Below are positions 48,901-56,351 of a DNA stretch of 64,000 bases, piece by piece. The stretch lies in assembly GCF_025630775.1 (NCBI RefSeq), contig NZ_JAOSZE010000049.1, forward strand, positions 1 through 64,000. Reading direction: 5' to 3'. Position numbers and translations under genes: made by a program. Position 1 is the first letter of the stretch, and each line of letters opens with the position of its first letter. This DNA is from Actinoplanes sp. KI2. GTDB taxonomy: Bacteria > Actinomycetota > Actinomycetes > Mycobacteriales > Micromonosporaceae. Below the pieces are notes generated by a model. That model did not search any database, was not told the origin of the DNA, and was given only the letters and a program-made list of their open reading frames with translations.

Positions 48901-49972
48901 GGTCGACGCCGTGGTACACCGCGTTGAAGAGGCCGATCAACCGCTGCCAAGCAGCGGTGCTGTGTTCCAGGTCCTCCTCGGTGCCTTCGGTGACCCGCTG
49001 CTCCAGCTCGGCGCAGAGCCGACCGGCCGAGTAAGCCGTCGCGTACAGCTCGTTGTCGGCGGGCAGGAGCTGGCGTTCCTCCGCGAAGAGCAGGAAGACG
49101 ATCCGCATCATCACCGAGACCGCGCCGCGGTAGACCTCGTGCGCATCCACGTCCTGCAGGCCACGCTCGCCTAGCTCCCGGTCCCGCACGTCGATCCGGC
49201 CGAACGCGCCGACCAGCAGCTCCACCGCCTGACGGACCTGGACGCCGAGCGCCTCGGTGATCTCCTCTTGGTTGTCGAGGCTTTTGCGCAGCAGGGGCGC
49301 CAGCTTCTCGTCGTCGGGGACGGCGCAGAAGCGGCGGCGGTGCAGCAGCGAGCGGAACGCCCGGACCACGTCGCGTTCGGCGGCTTCGGGCCAGGCGATC
49401 GTGTCGAATGTCGCCATGGTGGTGGCGCCGCCGCGTGGCGCCCAGACGAGGGTCCAGAAGCGGCCTTCGGTGGCCAGGCCCAGCTCAATGTCGTGGTGAC
49501 GGCACATCTGGGCGAGGCGGTCGGCTGGCGTGGCGGCCCAGGTGCTGTCCTTGACGCGAGCGGTGGGGCGGCTGCCGGCGGGGCAGATCACGCCGAGCAG
49601 GCGTACGGTGTCGGGCTTGATCTCCTCGCCCGGCTGGACCAGCGCGAAGTCCGGGGTGAGCACGGTGTCGTGTTCGGCGACGGTGACCGCGAGGCCGTCC
49701 AGGCCGGTACGGTGCAGCGCGTCGCCCCAACCGAGCAGGTCGCCGAGCACGTAGTCGAGCCAGTCAGTTTGGCCCGCGGTCTGGTCGATTTGCCAGTCGG
49801 CGTGCCGGGTGCGCAGCCGTTCGCGGTCCGGCTTGTCCAGCGCGTCGAGTGTGGGCCAGGTCTGCCGGAGAACTGGGACGCTGAGGAACGGGCCGCTGAC
49901 CTCGATGAGGCTGAGCCAGCGCTTGTGGTCGTAGTCGCCGGCGGTGCTGTGGTGGAGGTAGTTGCCCCTCAT
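45971..49972 (-). CDS. drmMI: DISARM N6-adenine methylase DrmMI
   Basis: A 1333-residue Eco57I-like methyltransferase that marks host DNA in class 1 DISARM. Motif I reads VADIAMGSAAFLVAA near residue 605 (the second Gly of GSGxF is Ala). Motif IV is IIGNPPFLGGQK near 858. The N-terminal region (SGPFLSVPVLRQTWPTL) and C-terminal region (CRAYGWDDLVQRGLDHGF ... LNHARYAEE) match the plus-strand paralogue. From about 46130 to 47400 (the target-recognition part) the DNA is clearly less GC-rich and uses rarer codons, including TTA at 46184 and 46508, which suggests replacement by recombination. It overlaps drmD by 4 bases. Confidence 0.93.
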   Translation of the reverse strand: MRGNYLHHSTAGDYDHKRWLSLIEVSGPFLSVPVLRQTWPTLDALDKPDRERLRTRHADWQIDQTAGQTDWLDYVLGDLLGWGDALHRTGLDGLAVTVAEHDTVLTPDFALVQPGEEIKPDTVRLLGVICPAGSRPTARVKDSTWAATPADRLAQMCRHHDIELGLATEGRFWTLVWAPRGGATTMATFDTIAWPEAAERDVVRAFRSLLHRRRFCAVPDDEKLAPLLRKSLDNQEEITEALGVQVRQAVELLVGAFGRIDVRDRELGERGLQDVDAHEVYRGAVSVMMRIVFLLFAEERQLLPADNELYATAYSAGRLCAELEQRVTEGTEEDLEHSTAAWQRLIGLFNAVYHGVDHPRLTMHGHDGSLFDPAGMPWLPLNVDDRTVLHMLRAVQFVQIGRGAKTSERRTVSFRTLDVEQIGYVYEGLLSFEGFRAEDVTVGLIGREGLEDEVRLTELEDLAARHPDSSELAKVIAEKYKDSRIGSSAAVAKRLISLEGIEREEARKKLLAVTGGDYELSKRLLPFYGLIRNDLRDLPVVVLPGALFVTESALRRNTGTHYTPRKLAEEIVEGALEPLVYEPGPLQTANTMQWKPKSSEQILALKVADIAMGSAAFLVAAARYLGRHLLDAALREGKEWARTYRAPAETSALDLDDDPAVIEARRQIIEHCLYGVDINPMAVEMAKLSLWLVSMDPQRPFTFLDDRLVSGDSLLGLGNIGALPTDAVRDFRLDRALSEAKQLRHQITELPDTAEAQHEKKRLLHEARSAMERARDYADLVAGSWVASTTKGEDARRVAARTAETVKRFIETNDAEPVRQQARTWLAVDLPAGGFARRPLHWPLEFPEVFDRGGFDAIIGNPPFLGGQKIARALGDAYRELLVQIIGREVRGSADLVAYFLLRTLGISDKFGQVGLLATNTLAQGDTRAVGLEQITRSGAAIRKAVRSRPWPSSVVALQYCAVWITREPLGSDALRILDGVPVDYISAHLEPARIDRFSPMPLSQNNGIAFKGAEPGDMGFVVEAADAKLLIDQDRRNLDVLYPYINGKELNSNYMAAADRWIVDFGNRSLDEAKQYAACFATVESQVKPERRRGHGRMRSGRWWSFARGGAQDMLSGLRSVVVMAQVSRTAIPVRVDPRQVFDQKIIVFAVEDLAFLAFLNSSQHYLWAASQSGTMKADLSYSPTDALLTLPLPSLSDELRRYGEDLDGYRREVMRARRTGVTATYNLAFNAACMDDDIVELRRLHRAIDEAVCRAYGWDDLVQRGLDHGFHRVGAYIRFTVSPSVQREILDRLLELNHARYAEEVAKGLHDKKGGRPKGGTQASLFEGMGG
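46130..47400. other. low-GC segment within drmMI
   Basis: By eye this part of drmMI has far more A/T-ending codons (plus-strand runs such as GGAAATATGCCACCAAGTCG and GCAGATATATAATCGACGGG) than the N-terminal half of the same gene or its neighbours. It covers the region after motif IV that determines sequence specificity in this methylase type. Confidence 0.65.
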
Positions 49973-52900
49973 CGGGTGGCCTCCCGCTTCGGCACGACGA
50001 AGACCACGGCTACCGGGAAGCTGTGCGAGTTCGGCTCGCGGTAGCGGGCGTCGACGGCTTCGAGCTCGCTGCGGCGTTCGTCGGTCAGGCTGGCCAAGCG
50101 TTCCTCCCGTCGGTGCCGGTCCCGGCGGTACTGGGCCAGCTCTTCCTTACTCTTGCTCGCCTCGGCGCGGCTGAACAGCGCGTGTTCCTTCTCCGGGTCG
50201 TCGTCGGCGATGGCCTTGCGCAGGTTGGCCTCGAACTGGTCGAAGTTGTGGTTGATTCGGTCCTTCTCGGCCTGCTGTCGCTGGTCGAGCTTGCGCGAGA
50301 GCGCATCCTCACGGATTGATTTGCGCCAGCCAATGGCGGCGTTGAGACCGTCGGCAACGCGAGCCCAGTGCTCGGCGAGCCGGGTCTGCACGATCTCGGT
50401 CGCGGCGGTGCCGTGGGTAAGGGCACGGTCGAGAATCCCGCCGAGGGTGGTGAGATTCTCCAGGCGACGGAAGCGGCCCTGTGCAGGTGCCCAGCCGCCG
50501 GCGTAGAGCACCTCCTCATGCAGGCGTACCCCGTCGACGCCGACCAGGACGAACCGCGAGTAGGCGCCGACCAGCACCTCCTCCAGAGCGGGGTCATCAC
50601 TGACCACGGCGGCGACGCGGTGCAGGCCCAGGTCGGGGTTGGAGACAGCGGCGCGTAGCAACCGCGTTGACATGGCGACCAGCGGGTGGTTGAGGTGGGC
50701 GAGCACGATCTCGTCGCGGTCCTTGACCTGGCCGGCGTCGAAGGCGATCGGCAGTTGTCGCGGTGGCTCGTCCTTCTTGTGGAGCTTGGCGGTGAGGCCG
50801 ACGGTGGCGCGCTGCCATGACCCGGTCAGGGGCGGGACCTCGAACAACTCGACGCCCAGGTGCTTGTCGTCGATGTGCCGGCGGAGCTTCTGCTGGCGGG
50901 CGAGCTCCAACGCGGTGTCCACGACCCGCTTCACCGCTTGCGGGGTGATGCCCAACTCCTCGACCGTCTTGTCCAGGTCGGCGCGGAGGCGGCGGACCTG
51001 TTCGCGAACGTTGGTGTCGCTGGGCACGTCGCCTGCGTTCTTCGAGCCGATCTTGTCGAGGTCGATGTCGAGCTGCTGGCCGGTCATCTTGCGCTGAACG
51101 GCGTCGGCGATGACCGCGTTCACCGCGCCGAGGTCGGCTTCCATTTTGACAACCTTGTCGGCGACCCGGGACAGGAACTCGAGGTCGGCCTCGAAGCGAT
51201 CGACGGCTTGCCCGAAACCGGTGCCGACGAAGTGTCGGATCTCTGGGGGGACCTTTTGTCCGTACCGGTCGATGCGGCCGATCCGCTGCTCGAGCTTGTT
51301 CGGGTTGAACGGGATGTCGTAGTTGACGAGCCTATGGCAGTGGTTCTGCAGGTCGATGCCCTCACTGGCCGCGTCGGTGGCCAGCAGGATGCGTACCGGC
51401 TGCTCGGTCGGGTCGGCCTGGAACGCCAGCCTCAGCTGTTCCCGCTCGTCGGGAGGGGTGCCGCCGTGCAGAAGCGCAACACGGGGAGCGCCGAGCCCTT
51501 CCTGGCGGAGGAGGCTTTCGAGCCAGATCTGGGTGTCGCGGTATTCGGTGAAGACCACGACTCGCTCGTTGGTCCAGTTCCGGCCGTCCGGTCGGCAGAC
51601 GGCCGTGAGATAGGAGATCAGCTCCTGGGCTTTCGCGTCGGGTCGGGCTTCCTGCGCCTCGGCCCATTCGAGCATCCGCTTGAGCAGGGACTCCTCGTCC
51701 TCGGCCGGGTCCGGCTGCATGGGTGCCATGCGGTTGAGCGCGTCGTCCTCAGCCTCGGCGAGCTGCTCGTCGTCGTAGGTGGCGATGTCGTCGAGGAAGT
51801 CGTCCATCCATTCCGGAATGTCGTCCTCGGCCGTGGCCACCGTGCTGCGGCCGGCCCGGCTGGCGAGCGTTTCCAGATAGACCGCGACGGTGTGGGCGAA
51901 AGCCGCGGGGCTGGAGAACAGCCGCTTCTTCAGCAGCAGAGTGACGAGGTCGGTCGCCTTGCGGCCGCGCTGGGTCTTCAGCCGGGCGCGGCGAAGCTCG
52001 GCGAAGCGGGTCAGCAACGCGTGGATCTCGCGTTCCTCAGGTGGGTACTCGACCGGGAGGGCGGTGGCCTTCCGCTCGACGAAGCGGGCGCTGCCGTCGG
52101 GGTTCTCGATGTGCCGCTTGAGCCGGCGGACCACGGTCTCCTTGACGGCGGACGCGTCGGGCTCGGCACTGCGCAGGAACCGCTGATCGTCGATCAGCTC
52201 CAGCAGCGCCCAGAACGACTCGTGATAGCCGTTGTGCGGGGTGGCCGACAGGAAGAGCCGGTTGGTGAAGTGCGGGGCAATGCGGCGGATCAGCTTGGTC
52301 TGCTGCGAGTCGACCGCATAGACCTGCTTGGGCGCGGCCGGCGCGACGTGGTGCGCCTCGTCGAGGATCAGCAGGTCGAACGTACGCGGATGGGATGGTC
52401 CGTCGGCTGGCAGAACCTCGTCGAGCAGGCGCTGCGCTTTCGGTCCGCGCAGCCAGGGCAGGCTGACGATGGTCAGCGGGTAGACCTGGAATGGGTTGGC
52501 TGCCGAGCCGTGAGTCCGGCGTACGGTGGCCGCCCGCTCGGCGTCGATGACGGTGAAGTCGAGGCCGAACTTCTCGGCCATCTCGTCCCGCCACTTGGTG
52601 GTCAGGCCCGCCGGGCAGATGATCATAATGCGCCGGGCACGGTGGCGCAGCAGAAGTTCCTGGGCGACCAGGCCGGCCTCGATGGTCTTGCCGAGGCCGA
52701 CGTCGTCGGCGAGCAGCAGGTTGACGCGTGGCGCGTCGACCGCACGGGCCACCGGCTCCAGCTGGTAGTCCTCGATCGCCACGCCGGAACGGAACGGCGC
52801 CTGAAGGGTCTTCACGTCGGCCGAGGTGACGGCGGACCAGCGGACTGCATCCAGGAAGGCGGCCAGCCGCTGGGGCGGGTCGAACTTGCCGACGGCGACC

Positions 52901-53109
52901 GGTGGCAGCGCACCGGTGGGCAGCACCTCGGCGCCTGGCTCGACCTCCCAGATCACCTCGAGAGTGTCGCCGTAGCGGCCGTCCTCGACGCTCTGCAGGC
53001 TGACCAAGGTGCTCCGCCCGGCCCCGTCGACCTTGCTGACCACCCACCGCTGCCCGCGAACCGAGACAAGATTGCCGTCAGCCGGTGCCGAGGTCGTCGT
53101 TACGGACAT
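49969..53109 (-). CDS. drmD: DISARM SNF2-like helicase DrmD
   Basis: A 1046-residue SNF2-family ATPase that defines class 1 DISARM. Motif I is LLADDVGLGKTIEAGLVAQ near residue 133, motif II is LLILDEAHHVAPAAP near 248, motif III is FLSATPHNGY, and motif VI is LEQRIGRIDRYGQ near 608. The C-terminal 250 residues include a charged coiled coil (LDQRQQAEKDRINHNFDQFE). The ATG at 53109 has AGGGGGA five bases upstream. Its end overlaps drmMI. It is the first DISARM gene; 82 bases separate it from the N6-methylase upstream on the same strand. Confidence 0.94.
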   Translation of the reverse strand: MSVTTTSAPADGNLVSVRGQRWVVSKVDGAGRSTLVSLQSVEDGRYGDTLEVIWEVEPGAEVLPTGALPPVAVGKFDPPQRLAAFLDAVRWSAVTSADVKTLQAPFRSGVAIEDYQLEPVARAVDAPRVNLLLADDVGLGKTIEAGLVAQELLLRHRARRIMIICPAGLTTKWRDEMAEKFGLDFTVIDAERAATVRRTHGSAANPFQVYPLTIVSLPWLRGPKAQRLLDEVLPADGPSHPRTFDLLILDEAHHVAPAAPKQVYAVDSQQTKLIRRIAPHFTNRLFLSATPHNGYHESFWALLELIDDQRFLRSAEPDASAVKETVVRRLKRHIENPDGSARFVERKATALPVEYPPEEREIHALLTRFAELRRARLKTQRGRKATDLVTLLLKKRLFSSPAAFAHTVAVYLETLASRAGRSTVATAEDDIPEWMDDFLDDIATYDDEQLAEAEDDALNRMAPMQPDPAEDEESLLKRMLEWAEAQEARPDAKAQELISYLTAVCRPDGRNWTNERVVVFTEYRDTQIWLESLLRQEGLGAPRVALLHGGTPPDEREQLRLAFQADPTEQPVRILLATDAASEGIDLQNHCHRLVNYDIPFNPNKLEQRIGRIDRYGQKVPPEIRHFVGTGFGQAVDRFEADLEFLSRVADKVVKMEADLGAVNAVIADAVQRKMTGQQLDIDLDKIGSKNAGDVPSDTNVREQVRRLRADLDKTVEELGITPQAVKRVVDTALELARQQKLRRHIDDKHLGVELFEVPPLTGSWQRATVGLTAKLHKKDEPPRQLPIAFDAGQVKDRDEIVLAHLNHPLVAMSTRLLRAAVSNPDLGLHRVAAVVSDDPALEEVLVGAYSRFVLVGVDGVRLHEEVLYAGGWAPAQGRFRRLENLTTLGGILDRALTHGTAATEIVQTRLAEHWARVADGLNAAIGWRKSIREDALSRKLDQRQQAEKDRINHNFDQFEANLRKAIADDDPEKEHALFSRAEASKSKEELAQYRRDRHRREERLASLTDERRSELEAVDARYREPNSHSFPVAVVFVVPKREATR

Positions 53110-53191
53110 CGTTTCCCCCTTGTCGCGTGTGCTGCGCGATGCCGTGTGCGCACCCTACGTGGTTTGATCGCGACACTCGTCGCACAATCGG

Positions 53192-55042
53192 TCAAAGCTT
53201 CTCGGCTTCCGCTTGGATCAGACCTGCCGCCAGGCCGTCGGCGGCGTGTCGGATCAGCGCGCCGCTGAGCTCGGCGGCTGCCCGGAGCGCGTCGTCGAAC
53301 TGTTGCAGTGCGCGGAACATGGCACCGTGCCGGGCCTGCTCCGCGAGCGGGATCCGTGGCACCTGGGCGCGGCGTACGTCGAACCTCAGCGTGGCCGACG
53401 AACCGCCTGCCTGTCGCTCGTTTGCGGAGGTGCGCAGGTGGCCGGCGAGAAACCAGGGATCGAGCGTGTCCGGGTCGCAGCGCAGCAAGTGCAGCCCGCG
53501 ACCGAGCACGGCGGTGTTGTCGCCGATGACCCGGGCGGTGAGGCGCGGCGCGAGCACCGGCACCACGACGTCACCGGGTCGCAGCGGGATGACCGGCGCG
53601 ATCCGCAGGTCGGTGTGGCCGGACGCGGGTCGCCCATGTAGGACGTCGTCGCTGGTCAGGACCGGACGGTCCGGGATCGGGTCGGTGTCAGCCGATGCTG
53701 CGCGGACCGGTCCGAGCAGTTGGAGGTGACCGGCGCGGATCAGATCGCCGACCGCGACGGCCGGCAGCGGCCCCGAGGGGTCGGCTTCCGGGCTGAGGTT
53801 GGGCATAAGGTCTCGGATCGAGTCGATCAGTTCGGCCAGGCGTTGCTGGCTTTCTTGGACGGTGATCGCGCTGTTGTGCCCGGAGTCGGAAGCGGGCGTA
53901 TGCCTGCTCGGGGTGAGGTCGACTTCCTCGTCGAGCAGGTCGATCACCGGAACAGCTTGGGCCAGGCCAGCGCCGGTCTCGACCGCCTCGACGATCTTCG
54001 CGGTGCTGGCGTTGACGTCGAGTGCTGTGGCGTCGATGAGTAGCACAGCGGAGGCAGGGGTGTCTCGGTCCAGGATCCATAGGTGGAGGCCGACCGCGTG
54101 TGGCGCGGCGGCGCCCGCGGGGAGCGCGACGATGGCCTGGATCGCGCTGCGACGTAGCAGTTCGGCGCGGATGCGGCGGCCCGCACGCCGGCCGGCCGCC
54201 GACGGCGGCATCAGCAGGACCGCCCGACCGCCGGGCTCGAGGTGGGCCAGCGCGTGCTGCACCCACGCCAACTCCGGCTCGGTACGCGGCGGGACGCCGA
54301 ACTCCCAGCGGCGGTCGTAGCCGAGATCCTCGTGACCCCAGTTGGTGAGGCCGAACGGCAGGTTCGCCACAACGGCGCCGAACGTGCGGCCGGTGAACCC
54401 GTCATGGCGCAGCGAGTCGCCTGTGTGGATGTGGCCGGCCAGGTCGTCGACGGCCAGCCAGAGTTTGGCGAGGCGGGTGGCGGCGGGGTCGTTGTCCTGG
54501 CCGTACACCTCGGTGGCCCCTCCGCCGATGGCCGCGCGCAGCAACCGTCCCGTGCCGCAGGCGGGATCGAACACCGTGCGGCCGCGTACTCCGGCCAGCG
54601 TGACCATGAGATCGGCCAGCGTGTCCGGTGTGGTGACGGCCCGCTGGCCGGGCAGGTCGGCGAAGCGCTGCCAGAGATCCGCGAAGACCTTGCGGTGACC
54701 GTGGTGAGCGGTGAGCGAGTCGAGGTCTGGTCGCAAATTCTCGTACGGCAGGAGGGGTACGCCGCGTAGGTGATCGCCGGCAACGGCGAGAGCCTCCGAG
54801 GGATCTCCGGCTGCTGCGAGCAGGGCACGCCAGAGCCGGTCCTCGGCCGCGACTTCGGCGAGCTTTCCTTGCCCGGCGAGCCATTTCTCGACCTCGTCGA
54901 GGTCGAACTGCGGGCTTGCGGCAGTGCCTCCGACCGGGGCAGGGAACGAGTCGTAGCGCTTGCGCCAGTTGCTGACGGCGGCCCGGCCGACGCCGGCCAG
55001 CCGCGCGATGTCGGCGGCGGTGACTCTCGCTCTCTGCTGCAT
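53192..55042 (-). CDS. HsdM-like N6-adenine methylase with HTH and S-like tail
   Basis: A 616-residue protein. Residues 5-60 form a helix-turn-helix (VTAADIARLAGVGRAAVSNWRKRY, then FDLDEVEKWLAG). The N-6 methylase domain (PF02384 type) has motif I TVFDPACGTGRLL near 157 and motif IV VVANLPFGLTNWG near 225. The C-terminal third (LRPGDVVVPVLAPRLTARVIG ... RFDVRRAQVPRIPLAEQ) resembles half of a type I specificity subunit, so it could choose its own site. No HsdR or HsdS is nearby. ATG 55042 has TACACT exactly 6 bases upstream, fitting a leaderless start. It is divergent from the pPIWI-RE genes and could serve either system. Confidence 0.85.
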   Translation of the reverse strand: MQQRARVTAADIARLAGVGRAAVSNWRKRYDSFPAPVGGTAASPQFDLDEVEKWLAGQGKLAEVAAEDRLWRALLAAAGDPSEALAVAGDHLRGVPLLPYENLRPDLDSLTAHHGHRKVFADLWQRFADLPGQRAVTTPDTLADLMVTLAGVRGRTVFDPACGTGRLLRAAIGGGATEVYGQDNDPAATRLAKLWLAVDDLAGHIHTGDSLRHDGFTGRTFGAVVANLPFGLTNWGHEDLGYDRRWEFGVPPRTEPELAWVQHALAHLEPGGRAVLLMPPSAAGRRAGRRIRAELLRRSAIQAIVALPAGAAAPHAVGLHLWILDRDTPASAVLLIDATALDVNASTAKIVEAVETGAGLAQAVPVIDLLDEEVDLTPSRHTPASDSGHNSAITVQESQQRLAELIDSIRDLMPNLSPEADPSGPLPAVAVGDLIRAGHLQLLGPVRAASADTDPIPDRPVLTSDDVLHGRPASGHTDLRIAPVIPLRPGDVVVPVLAPRLTARVIGDNTAVLGRGLHLLRCDPDTLDPWFLAGHLRTSANERQAGGSSATLRFDVRRAQVPRIPLAEQARHGAMFRALQQFDDALRAAAELSGALIRHAADGLAAGLIQAEAEKL

Positions 55043-55238
55043 GAGAGCAGTGTACACAATCCAAGGCAGAAACCGTTGTTGACATAGTTCACTGATACTG
55101 CTCTTATTGACGGCGCACTGGGACTCGCTCGACAAGCCGCCGGCGTCGGCGGATCGAGGGCTTCTCGGACGCGCTCGCCGTCGAGTCGGATTGACGACAT
55201 GGCTTGGTGTCGATTCCTTCTCATCAGAAAGTTCTTGT
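55043..55238. promoter_or_regulatory. divergent promoter region of the defence island
   Basis: A 196-base spacer between the minus-strand methylase/DISARM operon and the plus-strand pPIWI-RE operon. On the minus strand TACACT (55054-55049) is a -10 candidate for the leaderless methylase. An AT-richer patch with TTGTTGACATAG on the plus strand (near 55074-55085) may hold a plus-strand -35 box. One switch region probably controls both operons. Confidence 0.5.
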
Positions 55239-56351
55239 ATGTCCCGTCCGTCCACCGTCCCTGCCTGGGTCCCCGATCCGCGGATTGTGCTGGCTCAGCT
55301 CGCCAGCGGGATCCTGCGATATGCGGAGGAGACCGCTGACCGGTCGGCGTTTCGGCTGCCGTACCCAGCGAATCTCCAAATCGCGCTGGACCGGCTGAGC
55401 CTGCTCGCCTGGCACCAAGAGACTGCGGCTCCGGCGAGCGTCGTGGAGCTGCTGCAGTGGGGCGGCACCCCATTCGCCGACTGGCCGCTCAGGCTGCTGG
55501 ACGCCGACGTCGACCCGGAGGAGTCCCTGCTTGCCCACGGACGACCGACCGCGATCTGTGAGGAACTCGGCAGCCTCCGCGGCGACGTCGAGGGCGAGAT
55601 GCGGGAGAACGCGCTGATCCGTGCGGTGATGGACCGGACGCAGGCCGCTCAGGCTCCGGCTTCCTACGTGGCCTTCCGTCGCCTTCTGGTGGAGCATCCG
55701 GTGCTCACCGCGCTCGATCTGGACGTGCGCCTGGCCGACCCGGATCTGGCGTTGGTCGCCGATCAGGTGCGCCAGGCGTACCCCGACGCGCCGCCGGAAG
55801 CGGCAGCGGATGGCGTCGTCCGCACCTGCGGCGGTTGCGGCGGGCTTCTGCTCCCGCTGGACGATGACCGCACCTGGACCTGCGAGGACGACTCGTGTCC
55901 CGATCCCGGACGGGCAGGACCGACGCATCCGGCCGCAGAAGGCGTGCGGAGGCTCCGGCGAGAACTTCGGACGTTCATCGCCGCTCCAGGACGAGCGGAG
56001 CTGAGGATCGCCCAGGCGATAGAGAGCGTGGGCGTACCCGTCGCCCTGTGGCCGGACTTCGACGCATGCGACCTGTCCGTGTTCGCCGAACGACCGTGGG
56101 TCGCCGACGTCAAAGCGTGGCGGAACCCCACCCGGCTGGGGCGGGCTCTGCGGGCGCGGATGTTCACGGTGCCCGCCGACGCCGAGCGGGCATTCATCGT
56201 CATCGGGCAGGAGCAGGTCAGGGCCCAACAGCGCTACATCGAGCGGCTCCGCCGAGCCTGCCCTGCGGTACGGCCCGGCCAGCGGGTCCTCGCCGTGTCG
56301 GAGAAGCAGTTCCTAGAGGCCGTACGCGGGCGGGTGGAGAGGGAGTCGTGA
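55239..56351 (+). CDS. pPIWI-RE module restriction endonuclease (domain Y + REase)
   Basis: A 370-residue protein, first gene of the pPIWI-RE three-gene island. The N-terminal ~190 residues match the pPIWI-RE 'domain Y' type (RIVLAQLASGILRYAEET ... LPYPANLQIALDRLSLLAW). A zinc ribbon follows (CGGCGG ... CEDDSC, near 197-223). The C-terminal REase-like fold has VALWPDFDACDLSVFAERPWVADVKAWRN, where the Asp residues and the DVK lysine fit a PD-(D/E)xK site near 270-290. It is predicted to cut target DNA. ATG 55239 is the first start giving the family N-terminus. The stop overlaps the helicase GTG (GTGA). Confidence 0.82.
   Translation: MSRPSTVPAWVPDPRIVLAQLASGILRYAEETADRSAFRLPYPANLQIALDRLSLLAWHQETAAPASVVELLQWGGTPFADWPLRLLDADVDPEESLLAHGRPTAICEELGSLRGDVEGEMRENALIRAVMDRTQAAQAPASYVAFRRLLVEHPVLTALDLDVRLADPDLALVADQVRQAYPDAPPEAAADGVVRTCGGCGGLLLPLDDDRTWTCEDDSCPDPGRAGPTHPAAEGVRRLRRELRTFIAAPGRAELRIAQAIESVGVPVALWPDFDACDLSVFAERPWVADVKAWRNPTRLGRALRARMFTVPADAERAFIVIGQEQVRAQQRYIERLRRACPAVRPGQRVLAVSEKQFLEAVRGRVERES

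Noticed and set aside
50860..53268. Plus-strand 802-codon frame
   Set aside because: Antisense to drmD, which has complete SNF2 motifs on the other strand.
28247..55042. BREX system
   Set aside because: PglX-like methylases and a kinase are present, but there is no PglZ, BrxC/PglY or BrxL. drmD, drmA, drmB and drmC define DISARM instead.
53192..55042. Type I restriction-modification locus
   Set aside because: The methylase is HsdM-like, but no HsdR or separate HsdS is encoded nearby.
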